Assembly (NCBI RefSeq): GCF_013214165.1
Contig: NZ_JABSSM010000001.1
Coordinates: 83,018-147,017 of the forward strand
Source: Shewanella sp.
GTDB taxonomy: Bacteria; Pseudomonadota; Gammaproteobacteria; Enterobacterales; Shewanellaceae
Reading direction: 5' to 3'
DNA: 64,000 nt
A program made the translations under genes and the position numbers. This document shows, piece after piece, positions 8,439-17,743 of this stretch; position 1 is the first letter of the stretch; every line of letters begins with the position of its first letter. Below the pieces are notes generated by a model. The model was not told the DNA's origin, made no database searches, and saw nothing but the letters and a program-made list of their open reading frames with translations.

Positions 8439-9701
8439 ATGAAAAATCGCGACAAATACCCTATCGCTCAAGTCATGCGTAGATTCCATATAAAGGAATG
8501 GGGGGGCATGGAAGGTGTCGTTTGGAATACCAGCTTGGGCTTAAAACAACAACATCACATCGATAGTCATATTTTGTGTACACAAGCACTCAATAGCGTT
8601 TCATCGGAGGTGATAGATAACATCCCTATCGAACGCTTTCGCTACCATTACCCTTATATAGGGTTAACCAAAGAAAAGAGGCTCAATCTGGATAAAAAAG
8701 GCGGAAATCCCTACTCCTTCTCCCTTAGCCAGAGACTATTGAGAGGTGAATTTCGTTTATATCATTGCCACACCATGCAGCGTATGGCTGCTATGGTGCG
8801 ATATGCAGCCATGCGGCGTGGACTGCCCTATGTCATCTCCTTACACGGCGGTCAATTTACGGTTCCAAAGACCGAAATAGACAGCCTGAGCAAACCTTTG
8901 CAAAACACCCTCAATGCCGGTAAGGCTATCGATCTGCTTATGCAACCGCACAAAGTATTGACCGATGCCAGTGGCATCATCTGTATTGGCTACAATGAGT
9001 ACCTTAAAGCCCAAGTATGTTTCCCTGATAAACCAGTAATTTATTTGCCAAACGGAGTGGATTCCAGCCGTTTTTCAACACCCGTGAGCCTGAATGTACA
9101 CCAACATCTGCACATACCCAAGGGCCGAAAATTACTGCTATCGGTCGGGCGCATCGACAGTCAGAAAAACCAACTGATGCTTATCGAATTACTCAGCCGA
9201 TTACATGCGAGGGGACATACTCAGTATCAATTGATTTTGGCAGGCCCGGTGATCCAGTCAAGTTACTTGAGTCAATTACTCAGAAGCATAGAGCGCACTA
9301 AACTGCAGGCCCATGTCACTATTATTCCAGGCATTGAGCCCGATGATGAATTGCTGCCAGCTCTGTATCAACAATCGTCCTGCTTCTTACTCGCTTCCAC
9401 TCATGAACCCTTTGGCATTGTGGTATTGGAAGCATGGAGCGCCGGATTACCTGTGGTTGCCAGTCGTGTCGGCAGCCTGGTTCACCTGATCAGGCACAAT
9501 CAAGATGGCTTGCTTTTTAATCCAGACAACCTGGACTCACTGCAGGCGAATGTCTGCAAGGTATTAAGCTCACCATCCTTCGCGAAACGTCTTATTGAAC
9601 ATGGGCTTGCTCGAGTTAAAAGCGAATACAGCTGGCCTCGACTGGTCTCCCATTTAGAGGCATTTTATCGAACCGTAGAGAACTGGCATTACAGTAAGTA
9701 G
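8439..9701 (+). CDS. GT4 family glycosyltransferase, paralogue A
   Basis: 420 residues, GT-B fold. The N-terminal lobe has RRFHIKEWGGMEGVVWNT and later YVISLHGGQF; the C-terminal lobe has LLLSVGRIDSQKNQLMLIELL and the donor motif EPFGIVVLEAWSAGLPVVASRVG. It is clearly paralogous to the enzyme at 20902-22134: both share the EWGG N-terminal block, LDKxGGN, a CHTM/LHTM segment, IYLPNGVD and EPFGIVVLEAW. The ATG at 8439 has AGGGA upstream and gives an N-terminus that aligns with the paralogue, so it is preferred over the ATG at 8403. It is separated from the GT2 gene by 71 bases, one of the few non-overlapping junctions in the operon. Confidence 0.87.
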   Translation: MKNRDKYPIAQVMRRFHIKEWGGMEGVVWNTSLGLKQQHHIDSHILCTQALNSVSSEVIDNIPIERFRYHYPYIGLTKEKRLNLDKKGGNPYSFSLSQRLLRGEFRLYHCHTMQRMAAMVRYAAMRRGLPYVISLHGGQFTVPKTEIDSLSKPLQNTLNAGKAIDLLMQPHKVLTDASGIICIGYNEYLKAQVCFPDKPVIYLPNGVDSSRFSTPVSLNVHQHLHIPKGRKLLLSVGRIDSQKNQLMLIELLSRLHARGHTQYQLILAGPVIQSSYLSQLLRSIERTKLQAHVTIIPGIEPDDELLPALYQQSSCFLLASTHEPFGIVVLEAWSAGLPVVASRVGSLVHLIRHNQDGLLFNPDNLDSLQANVCKVLSSPSFAKRLIEHGLARVKSEYSWPRLVSHLEAFYRTVENWHYSK

Positions 9702-9762
9702 CGAATGAACGGGTCACAGGACTTAGTATCTCATGGATAAGATATTAACAAGAGGGAAAAAT

Positions 9763-10929
9763 ATGCGCCTTATATTTAGTGCTTGCGGCTTCGATTGCGG
9801 CAAATCAGGCATTTCTCAATATATGCAAAATGTGGTGACTGAATTACTCAAATCACATCATGTTACTGTGTTAATCAATAACAGGGATCAAAAGTTCTGG
9901 CCCATCGAACACCCAAGACAAACACTGCTGGTACTGCCCTGGTATTTAAACCACCCCATTGCCAATATGGTTTACCACACCTGGGTACTGCCTTACAGAC
10001 TCAAGCAACGACTCAAGACTAGCCATTATGATGCGCTTATTTTACCGGCTGCCAATCGCCGAGTATTGAGTCATTATCCCTTGCCTACGGTTGCCACGTT
10101 TCACGATTTGTCCCAATGCCATATCGCCAATAAATACGATATGCTTCGTATGCACTACATTCGTCATCTTATTCCCAAATGTCTACAACCCAGAACCAGT
10201 CCCTACCGCCCTCATCTCATTGCCGTGAGTGACAATACCCGTAAGGATATGGAAACGTTTCTGCACATTCCGGCTCATCATATCAGTGTGCTACACAATG
10301 GATACGACAAGAGTCTGTTCAATGAGCAACAACCCACTGATCACGCCAAACGCTTGCAGCGCCTGCAGCTTAAACCGGATTACCTGTTATATGTCTCGCG
10401 CATAGAACATCCGGGGAAAAATCATATCGGCCTGATCCAAGCGTATGAAAAACTGCCCGAGACCATACGTAACAAGCACCCCTTGGTGTTTGTCGGTAGT
10501 GCCTGGTCAGGGGCCCAAGTGGTATTTAAGCGAATTGCCGACTCACCTGCAGCAAACTCCATTAGGGTGCTTGGTTTTGTTGATAGCAGCGATCTGCCTA
10601 GCCTGTATCACGGCGCAGCAGCGTCTGTGATGCCCTCGCTTTATGAAGGCTTCGGACTCCCTCTTGTGGAAGCAATGGCATGCGCAACACCTGTGGCTTG
10701 CTCTAATCGGGGGGCGATGCCGGAAGTTGTGGGAGAGGCAGCCCTTTGTTTCGACCCAGAAAGTTCAACAAGTATGGCCCAATGCCTAGGAAAAATACTC
10801 ACACAGCCGTCTTGTCAGCAAGAATTGATCCGGCGGGGACTCGAACGGGTAACGGCGTTCGACTGGGGAGTACATACCAGAATGTTACTCAATACGTTAA
10901 GCAACCAGCAGGAAAAAATGAACACTTGA
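9763..10929 (+). CDS. GT4 family glycosyltransferase
   Basis: 388 residues, GT-B fold. N-terminal segments: FDCGKSGISQYMQNVV (acceptor-side glycine loop with GI-x-x-Y as in mannosyltransferase-like GT4s) and TVATFHDLSQCH. C-terminal lobe: YLLYVSRIEHPGKNHIGLIQAYEKL, a donor-site PSLYEGFGLPLVEAMACATPVACSNRGAMPEV with the E-x7-E motif, and GEAALCFDPES. This N-terminal HDLS and C-terminal EGFGLPxxEAM pattern is widespread in mannosyl- or rhamnosyl-transferring GT4s, but the donor is not certain. The start at 9763 follows GAGGG; an upstream ATG at 9733 lacks one. Confidence 0.87.
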   Translation: MRLIFSACGFDCGKSGISQYMQNVVTELLKSHHVTVLINNRDQKFWPIEHPRQTLLVLPWYLNHPIANMVYHTWVLPYRLKQRLKTSHYDALILPAANRRVLSHYPLPTVATFHDLSQCHIANKYDMLRMHYIRHLIPKCLQPRTSPYRPHLIAVSDNTRKDMETFLHIPAHHISVLHNGYDKSLFNEQQPTDHAKRLQRLQLKPDYLLYVSRIEHPGKNHIGLIQAYEKLPETIRNKHPLVFVGSAWSGAQVVFKRIADSPAANSIRVLGFVDSSDLPSLYHGAAASVMPSLYEGFGLPLVEAMACATPVACSNRGAMPEVVGEAALCFDPESSTSMAQCLGKILTQPSCQQELIRRGLERVTAFDWGVHTRMLLNTLSNQQEKMNT

Positions 10930-10973
10930 TCACTTAACAAGATCTCAAAAACAATCGAGACAAGGAGAACATA

Positions 10974-12221
10974 ATGAAGGTACTTTTTGTAACACCTTAT
11001 ATCCCCTATCCCCTTAACAGTGGAACCAACCAACGCGTGTTTAACCTGCTTAAGGCCGTATGTGATGAGCATGAGGTGATTTTTTTTAGCCTGACCCATA
11101 ACGATGCCGAGCTATCACGAGCCGAAGAATTACAGTCACTATTGCCATTTAGCCAGTTCCACACTGAGCCCATAAAATTAAAAGCCTGGCGCAGTCTGTC
11201 AAAACGCATATTGGATCCTATTCCCGATACCTTACACCACTGGTTTGATATTGAGATCTGTCATGCACTCAGGCAGTTGGTGCAATCTAATTCATTTGAC
11301 CTAGTGCATTGTAGTGATATATGTATGACTCAGTATTTTCAGGACATAGATTGTCGATGCCCGCTAATTAACGACCATAGCAGGATAGATAGCGAATACC
11401 AATTAGAGCAACTGCCCTATTTACGGGGCTGGAAACGCCGTCTGTCAGCCAGAGAGAACATGTTTAAAACGCGCCGTTTCGAGAAGCGATTAAGCACACG
11501 ATTCCCCCTGCATGTGGTGTGCTCAAGAGAAGACAAAGATTACCTAATGCACCACCAGCAACTCGACACGCCTCCATTGGTATTAGAAAATGGCTTCGAC
11601 AGTGACTATTTTTACCCACAAGAAAAACCCATTAATAATAATCCAACCTTAGTCTTTACTGGCACCATGGACTACGAGCCTAACCTAGACGGCATGCGCT
11701 GGTTTATACAAGATATCTGGCCCAAGGTACTAGAAAAACTTCCTGATGCTCGCTTAATTATCGTTGGAACTAAGCCTACGGAAGAAGTTTACTCTTGGCA
11801 AAATGGTGAACAAGTTGTCGTTACAGGTGAAGTCGCCGATATACGTCCCTATTACGCCATGGCTGATGTCTATATTTGCCCCCTTCGCATCGGCGGTGGC
11901 ACCCGACTAAAACTCGTAGAAGCCTTAGCAATGGAGCGGCCTGTGGTTAGCACCCGGGTCGGTGCACAAGGCTTGGCATTATGCGACCAGCAACATATTT
12001 ACTACGCCGACAATGCATCCCAATTTGCGAATAACATTTTAAAGACCCTATCAGACCTAGCATTCGCCCTTAAAATATCAAAGCAAGGCGCTGATCTTGT
12101 GAGGGAAAAGTATAGCTGGAAAGATTTGGCACGACGATTGATTGACTATTATCAGGAGCATACAAAAAACAACTGGAGCAAGGCCCATGACAAAGAAACT
12201 GACTCTTTTTACATTTATTGA
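10974..12221 (+). CDS. GT4 family glycosyltransferase
   Basis: 415 residues. It opens MKVLFVTPYIPYPLNSGTNQRVFNLL, a common N-terminus of exopolysaccharide GT4s in which a glycine/asparagine loop contacts the donor. The C-terminal lobe has LVFTGTMDYEPNLDGMRWFIQDIWP, ARLIIVGTKP and a donor region RIGGGTRLKLVEALAMERPVVSTRVGAQGL, resembling the sugar transferases of PEP-CTERM/EpsH-type loci. The start has a strong AAGGAGA site. Its last 35 bases overlap the downstream phosphatase-like gene, so the two are translationally linked. Confidence 0.86.
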   Translation: MKVLFVTPYIPYPLNSGTNQRVFNLLKAVCDEHEVIFFSLTHNDAELSRAEELQSLLPFSQFHTEPIKLKAWRSLSKRILDPIPDTLHHWFDIEICHALRQLVQSNSFDLVHCSDICMTQYFQDIDCRCPLINDHSRIDSEYQLEQLPYLRGWKRRLSARENMFKTRRFEKRLSTRFPLHVVCSREDKDYLMHHQQLDTPPLVLENGFDSDYFYPQEKPINNNPTLVFTGTMDYEPNLDGMRWFIQDIWPKVLEKLPDARLIIVGTKPTEEVYSWQNGEQVVVTGEVADIRPYYAMADVYICPLRIGGGTRLKLVEALAMERPVVSTRVGAQGLALCDQQHIYYADNASQFANNILKTLSDLAFALKISKQGADLVREKYSWKDLARRLIDYYQEHTKNNWSKAHDKETDSFYIY

Positions 12222-13329
12222 TGCATTTGGTTGGGAGATCTACCAGAGATACGGCTTTCTTGAAGGGATCATTGAAGATGCCCATCCGCTGCAAACCACC
12301 TTCGGTTTTTCCTCCGGAGCCGACCCCTCTATACTCACGGGTCGCTTTCCGGACGAACATACCCATTGGTCTTGCTTTAATTACAACCCAGAAAAATCTC
12401 CGTTCAAAGCCTTTAAATACCTAGCACATCTTCCCAGTGCCATTTTCGATCGTGGCCGTGTACGCCATTGGCTGAGCAAGGTCATGGCCAAGGTATACGG
12501 ATATACAGGTTATTTCGAAATGTATTCGGTGCCCTTCGCTCATCTGCCCTATTTTGATTATCTGGAGAAGCGTGACTACTTCGTCCCCGGTGGAATAATG
12601 GCTACGGACACCATATTTGACTGGTGTGTCAACCAAGATATTCCCTATTACTGTTCGAACTGGCGTCATAGTGAACCAGAGATTTTGGCCAGTAACCGCG
12701 CCGAAATAGAGAAGGGTGAGACCCGATTTAACTATGTTTATCTGCCAAGGCTCGATGGCATCATGCATCAATATGGCACCAATCACCCGGCCGTTGAAAA
12801 ACAGATAAATTGGCTCGACCAACAAATTCGTTCCTTATATGAACTGGCGTTGAGCCAATATGATGAAGTGGCGCTCTACATCATTTCCGACCACGGCATG
12901 AAGGATGTCACTGGGGATATCGATCTCATTCCAGATATTCAGGCGACCGGGCTGGAATACGGTAAAGATTATGTTGCCATGTACGATTCCACCATGGCGC
13001 GCTTTTGGTTTATGCAGCCAGATGCAGAGGCCATCATTCGCGGGGTACTCGAAGGCCAAACCCACGGCGCGATCGTCGAAGACGATGAACTGAAGAAGAT
13101 GCATGTGTATTTTGATGACCATAGATTTGGTGAGCTGTTCTTCTTGATGGAGCCAGGTATGCTCATCACGCCCTGTTACATGGGGCTTAAATCCATTCCT
13201 GGAATGCATGGCTATCACCCTGAAGACAAAGACTCTTACGCCATGATCGCTGCCAACAAACCCATCACGGCAAACGTGAAAAGTATCACTGATATCCGCG
13301 GGATCATCGAGCATGAACTCAGTACCTGA
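12187..13329 (+). CDS. Alkaline-phosphatase-superfamily phosphodiesterase
   Basis: 380 residues with the metal-ligand set of the nucleotide pyrophosphatase/phosphodiesterase branch: Asp12 in FIDAFGW, a nucleophile region FGFSSGADPSILTG (Ser42/Ser43), DGIMHQYG (Asp190, His194), SDHGMKD (Asp235, His236) and a late GMHGYHP histidine. There is no signal peptide, so it probably acts in the cytoplasm, perhaps removing a phosphate or phosphodiester from a sugar, lipid or nucleotide intermediate. Enzymes like this are sometimes annotated in capsule clusters without a known reaction. It begins inside the preceding GT4 (AAGG site before 12187) and ends inside the Wzc-like gene by 17 bases. The substrate is not known. 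Confidence 0.8.
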   Translation: MTKKLTLFTFIDAFGWEIYQRYGFLEGIIEDAHPLQTTFGFSSGADPSILTGRFPDEHTHWSCFNYNPEKSPFKAFKYLAHLPSAIFDRGRVRHWLSKVMAKVYGYTGYFEMYSVPFAHLPYFDYLEKRDYFVPGGIMATDTIFDWCVNQDIPYYCSNWRHSEPEILASNRAEIEKGETRFNYVYLPRLDGIMHQYGTNHPAVEKQINWLDQQIRSLYELALSQYDEVALYIISDHGMKDVTGDIDLIPDIQATGLEYGKDYVAMYDSTMARFWFMQPDAEAIIRGVLEGQTHGAIVEDDELKKMHVYFDDHRFGELFFLMEPGMLITPCYMGLKSIPGMHGYHPEDKDSYAMIAANKPITANVKSITDIRGIIEHELST

Positions 13330-15310
13330 GTTTTCTTCCGCCGAGGGGCCTCAAACTGAAACCAGTGGTCTTAAGATCGATCTGGAGCTGCTTTGGTCCC
13401 AATTAAAAGGCAAAATATGGTTACCATTTCTGGTGGCCATATTGTGCGGCGCCACGACTCTACTGTTAACTAAATATTTTATAAAAGATAGCTGGAAAGC
13501 CAACACCATCATCATCCGCCATCAGAAGAATATGTCCTCACAAGCTGACATCCCCTACCTGTATCTGCAAATTGACTTCAACACCATAATGCAAACGATA
13601 TTGGTTCGGGATCATCTGCTTAGGGTTATCGAGCGCTTGGAGCTCTCCCTCACACCCGAGGACTTGTACAACAGCATCAATATCAGCCGGGGCAATCGCT
13701 CAGATATTATCAATATCGCCGCTGTCTGGCACCAGCCAGAAATGGCAGTCAAGATGTCGGACACTGTCAGTGCGGTCTTTCTTGAATCCTATTCCAGCGT
13801 ACAAAACTCTGCCGCACAAAAGGTGAATACCTACTTCCTCAATGAGCTTTCAGCAAGCCGCCAAGCACTCATAGCGGCACAGCAAGCAGAGTCCGACTTC
13901 AGGCAGCAACACCAGTTGTTGTCATTTGACGAACAGATGGCATCGAACTACCAGAAAATACAGACGTTAGAAATTAAATACATCGAAAGCCAGGTAGCCA
14001 CTGACGAAAAAAGAGCCAAGTTAAAAGCGACAATCTCAAAGCTCACCACCATTCCAAAGGAGATCCCACTGGAAACCATGGTTGCCGGTACCGCGGTAAG
14101 CCGTATCAATGGACTACGTGAGAATCTACAACTGCTCAAACTGAAATACACCTCACAAAACCCTAAAGTCATGGCAATGGAACAAAAAATTTCCACCCTG
14201 CAGAGTAATTCCGACAACACGTCTGTTACCGGCCAGGCCAGCACAAAAATCTATGGTCAAAACCCCCTTTATCTGGAGCTAGAGTTGGAGAAGATCCATT
14301 ATGAGTTTGACCTTTATGTCTCTGATCAGTCACTAGCCGGTTATCGCCTTGGCATTAATAATACCAAGGCCAGTCTGCAGCGACTCAGTGCCCTAAGACA
14401 AGACCATCAGCGTCATCAGGACCAAATAAATGAATATCGTCATCTGGTCAGCACATTGGAAGGCAGGGTCACCGATTCTAAGCTCGCGTTAGAGTCGAAT
14501 ATCAGTGACTTTGAAATCATCGAAAACGCGCTGCCGCCAAAATATCCTGAGCGCTCGTATCGTAAACTCATTGCCGTCGCGGCAGGCATATTTGGCTTTA
14601 CCATTAGCGCACTGGTACTGATCGCTAGAGTCATTTTCGATCCAAGAGTGAAAACCCGCGATGACCTAGACGGCAAACGTTTAATCGGTGTCCTTCCCGA
14701 TAAAGACACAGTCGAAGAATGCCACTATTACAGCGCATTTCAGGGCCTATTTAGCAACCTTGAACAACTTCGAAGTGAGAGTGGCAATCAAAGTAAACTC
14801 ATCACCTTAAGTAGCACTCACCAGCATGAAGGTAAATCCACCATCGCCAATGCCCTCACAGATATTTACCTGCGTCAGGGCAAGCGCGTTCTGTATATTG
14901 AGTCAGTTGAAGAAGGCGACAACGTCGATGAGGCCGTACTCAATCCCTTCATCTACGGAAAAGAGTCCCAATGGCAGCCACTCAATATTGCCGATAATAT
15001 CGATCATGCTTACTTCGTTTACGATCAAGACATATATTTAAATTATCTGGATAAAGCCAGTTTCGACGTGACTATCAAGGCGATATCTCAGGACTATGAT
15101 GTCGTTATCTGGGAGCTTTTTCCTGCCCAGCGCCATTTGCAACTCTACAGCGTGATCAATAACTCCCCTGCCGCGATTCTGTTAATAGCAAAAAGCCTAT
15201 TTACGCGAAAAGACAAGCTTAATAGAGTGAGCAACTACTTGAGCGAAAAGAATATTAAGCCCATAGGGATCATACTCACCCAAGTACCTAAGGACATCTA
15301 CCATGCCTAA
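13313..15310 (+). CDS. Wzc-like polysaccharide copolymerase with degenerate BY-kinase domain
   Basis: 665 residues: first membrane helix around 36-57, a long periplasmic Wzz-type domain with coiled-coil segments (LSASRQALIAAQQAESDFRQ and neighbours), a second helix around 420-443 and a cytosolic ATPase-like domain from about 496. The P-loop is SSTHQHEGKST (500-510), lacking the usual PGEGKS core. Walker A' reads VLYIES (526-531) and Walker B reads DVVIWE (596-601), each missing its canonical Asp. No tyrosine-rich tail follows; the protein ends KDIYHA. It therefore probably controls chain length and bridges to Wza but is unlikely to be a standard autophosphorylating tyrosine kinase. It overlaps both neighbours. 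Confidence 0.85.
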   Translation: MNSVPEFSSAEGPQTETSGLKIDLELLWSQLKGKIWLPFLVAILCGATTLLLTKYFIKDSWKANTIIIRHQKNMSSQADIPYLYLQIDFNTIMQTILVRDHLLRVIERLELSLTPEDLYNSINISRGNRSDIINIAAVWHQPEMAVKMSDTVSAVFLESYSSVQNSAAQKVNTYFLNELSASRQALIAAQQAESDFRQQHQLLSFDEQMASNYQKIQTLEIKYIESQVATDEKRAKLKATISKLTTIPKEIPLETMVAGTAVSRINGLRENLQLLKLKYTSQNPKVMAMEQKISTLQSNSDNTSVTGQASTKIYGQNPLYLELELEKIHYEFDLYVSDQSLAGYRLGINNTKASLQRLSALRQDHQRHQDQINEYRHLVSTLEGRVTDSKLALESNISDFEIIENALPPKYPERSYRKLIAVAAGIFGFTISALVLIARVIFDPRVKTRDDLDGKRLIGVLPDKDTVEECHYYSAFQGLFSNLEQLRSESGNQSKLITLSSTHQHEGKSTIANALTDIYLRQGKRVLYIESVEEGDNVDEAVLNPFIYGKESQWQPLNIADNIDHAYFVYDQDIYLNYLDKASFDVTIKAISQDYDVVIWELFPAQRHLQLYSVINNSPAAILLIAKSLFTRKDKLNRVSNYLSEKNIKPIGIILTQVPKDIYHA

Positions 15311-16376
15311 TTTTATCCTGTTCACTAGATTACTTGCACTGACGCTTCTGTTATCGAGCTGCGCCAGCCGAGACCCCACTAGTAACCCGCCCCTTGAATT
15401 ACCCTTAGTACTGCAAAAAATAGCTGATGTAGAGACCTTAGACGAACCAGCACATATTTCCCTGCAACGCCGAGAGCAAGAATTAACCGAGTTACACCAG
15501 GTGAAACCCGGTACTTATGAAATTTCAGCCGGGGATAAATTTAATGTCTTTGTTTATGGCGAGCCTGATTTAGACAGTAAACAGGCGATAGTAAAACTCG
15601 ATGGTAGCCTGACTTTTAAACTCATTGGTGATGTACAAATTGCGGGGAAAACCGTGCCACAGGCCACAGCCCTAATTGAGAAAGAATTACAGCGTTATAT
15701 TCACTTTCCTAAGGTGACCCTGATGCCATACGACATGCGTAGTGCATCCATCACCATCATAGGTAAAGTCATTCACCCCGGCGTATATTACTTCGATGGT
15801 TCACTGAGAGCCGCCGAAGCCATTGGCCTAGCAGGCGGGTTCTCCACGGGTGTCTTTGATGACAATACCATCGAATTAGCGGATCTAGAACACTCCTATA
15901 TCCAGCGAGGGGAATACTTATTACCCGTTGATTTAACTAAGCTTATACGTAAAGGAAACATGCATCACAATGTCCCCTTAGTGGACGGGGATTACGTTTA
16001 TATTGCCTCCTCCATGAGTCAGGAAGTTTTTATCACAGGTGAAGTGAATAAGCCTAGCTATTATGGCTACAGTGAACGCATGACCCTAGCGCGCCTGGTA
16101 TCGAGAGCGGAAGGCCTATTACTTACCGCCAATAGCCATGTGCTGGTGATCCGCGGCAACATCAAACACCCCCTGGTCTATAAGGTCAACATAGACAAGA
16201 TCCTCAACGGAGAAACCCGCGACTTTTTAATTCAACCCAACGATTTGGTTTATGTGCCCAAGAGTATGATCGGCTCGTGGAATGCATTACTCAGTCAGTT
16301 AATGCCAACGCTGGAAACCATGCTGACAGGCTTATTACTCGAACACAGAGTAAGCGACTTACAAAGTCGTAATTAA
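15303..16376 (+). CDS. Wza-type outer-membrane polysaccharide export lipoprotein
   Basis: 357 residues. A lipoprotein signal peptide ends in LLSSC (Cys20) with Ala at +2, which directs outer-membrane localisation. Residues from about 70 (YEISAGDKFNVFVYGEPDLD) form the Poly_export domain, followed by SLBB-type repeats (SITIIGKVIHPGVYYFDGSLRAAEAIGLAGG and QEVFITGEVNKPSYYGYSERM). The C-terminal helix (WNALLSQLMPTLETMLTGLLLEH) would form the outer-membrane barrel of an octamer. With the Wzc-like protein, whose gene overlaps it by 8 bases, it should make the trans-envelope export channel. Identification as a Wza/OtnA family member is firm. Confidence 0.93.
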   Translation: MPNFILFTRLLALTLLLSSCASRDPTSNPPLELPLVLQKIADVETLDEPAHISLQRREQELTELHQVKPGTYEISAGDKFNVFVYGEPDLDSKQAIVKLDGSLTFKLIGDVQIAGKTVPQATALIEKELQRYIHFPKVTLMPYDMRSASITIIGKVIHPGVYYFDGSLRAAEAIGLAGGFSTGVFDDNTIELADLEHSYIQRGEYLLPVDLTKLIRKGNMHHNVPLVDGDYVYIASSMSQEVFITGEVNKPSYYGYSERMTLARLVSRAEGLLLTANSHVLVIRGNIKHPLVYKVNIDKILNGETRDFLIQPNDLVYVPKSMIGSWNALLSQLMPTLETMLTGLLLEHRVSDLQSRN

Positions 16377-16387
16377 GGACAGCAGAC

Positions 16388-17743
16388 ATGACTGAGTTTA
16401 AGTACCTCATCTTCTTCATGACCTTAATAATAGGTGTACCTCTAGGTTACCTCTGCTGCCTGCATTCTAAAAATTGCGAGAAATTAGTGTTCTTTCTGGT
16501 GATATTCTTTACCTGCGACATGGTCGATATCAACTTTGTCTCCATGGAGACCTATCGTGGCACGACTAGAGGATTTGAATTCGGCATGGTGGATATTTCA
16601 CTGTATATTTTGCTGAGTTTAGTGCTTAATCGCAGGCATCAATTGCCCATCGACTGGTTTCCAATGGGCTCAAGTCTGTACCTGTTATATTTTCTATTTA
16701 GCCTGGCATCGATCATCAATGCCGATGTTGGGATCTATTCCGCCTTCGAAATTCTCAAGATGTGCCGTATGTATGTCTACTTCTGGACCATAGCAAATTA
16801 CCTGAGAAATGAGCGGCAATTGCAGTGGCTGATGACCACCATCGGCGCCATTATCATCTACATCTTTCTCTCTGTCATGAAACAAAAATATCTACTCGGC
16901 ATGTTTCAATGTAAAGGCCCCTTTCCCCATCAAAACTCATTGGTGATGTATGTTTCAATCTTTGGCGCCATGGCCCATGCCTATCTGCTCAATGTTGCCA
17001 GCAGCCGAAGTTGGTTTTGGTTCACCATCTTTGGTATGGCCTCTATCTGCATACTCGCCACACTCTCTCGCGCAGGCCTTGCCCTGTTTATTCTCAATAG
17101 TTTAATGGTGTTTTTCATCTCAGTCGTCAGTAAACAAAGCAATGCCAAGGTCAGAAAGCGTCACCTGATCTTACTGATCATCCTACCACTGGCGGGAACC
17201 CTAGTATTAATCAAGGCCTCAGACACCATTCTTGAACGATTCTTATCCGCTCCGGAAGAGTCAAAGATGGTGAGAATTCGACTCGCCAAAGCAGCGCTCT
17301 ATATGGCCAATGACAAGGTGCTTGGTGTGGGCTTGAATAACTTCGCGCATAAGATCAATCCTCCCTATTCATACTCATCACATATCCCCATGGTCGACGA
17401 AAATGATCCCGATGAAAAACATGGTTTGGTGGAAACCGTTTACTTAATGATTGCAGCCGAAACAGGCTGGTTAAACCTGATTATTTTTATCAGCTTGCTA
17501 CTCTTTTTCTATACCAAAAACATCAACAATTATTTCCGATTGAAAGGCTCGCAGAGTCGCTATATCTGCATTGCCTTGATTGCTTCACTGACCTGTATCT
17601 ATCTGCAGTCCACCTTAGAGTGGGTGCTGAAACAGACCAATAATTTTTATCAATTGATGTTGGTATTTGCACTTATTGCCACCATGGACCGAATGATCCA
17701 AACAGGAGAGCTCAATGGCCAAGCCAAACGAAAGAGATGCTAA
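16388..17743 (+). CDS. O-antigen ligase/Wzy-like polysaccharide polymerase
   Basis: 451 residues with about ten to twelve hydrophobic helices and a larger periplasmic loop near residues 300-350 (RLAKAALYMANDKVLGVGLNNFAHKI ... DEKHGLVETVYLMIAAETG). The loop's GxGxNNF and H-x(n)-E-x(n)-AAETG signatures are typical of Wzy_C (O-antigen ligase superfamily) proteins. In a locus with Wzx, Wzc and Wza the likely job is block polymerisation of repeat units on undecaprenyl diphosphate at the periplasmic face. The C-terminus overlaps the next small gene by 29 bases. A ligase role cannot be excluded from sequence alone. Confidence 0.87.
   Translation: MTEFKYLIFFMTLIIGVPLGYLCCLHSKNCEKLVFFLVIFFTCDMVDINFVSMETYRGTTRGFEFGMVDISLYILLSLVLNRRHQLPIDWFPMGSSLYLLYFLFSLASIINADVGIYSAFEILKMCRMYVYFWTIANYLRNERQLQWLMTTIGAIIIYIFLSVMKQKYLLGMFQCKGPFPHQNSLVMYVSIFGAMAHAYLLNVASSRSWFWFTIFGMASICILATLSRAGLALFILNSLMVFFISVVSKQSNAKVRKRHLILLIILPLAGTLVLIKASDTILERFLSAPEESKMVRIRLAKAALYMANDKVLGVGLNNFAHKINPPYSYSSHIPMVDENDPDEKHGLVETVYLMIAAETGWLNLIIFISLLLFFYTKNINNYFRLKGSQSRYICIALIASLTCIYLQSTLEWVLKQTNNFYQLMLVFALIATMDRMIQTGELNGQAKRKRC

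Noticed and set aside
12421..13314. Long minus-strand frames opposite the phosphodiesterase gene
   Set aside because: Antisense shadows of a gene with clear catalytic motifs; no independent signals.
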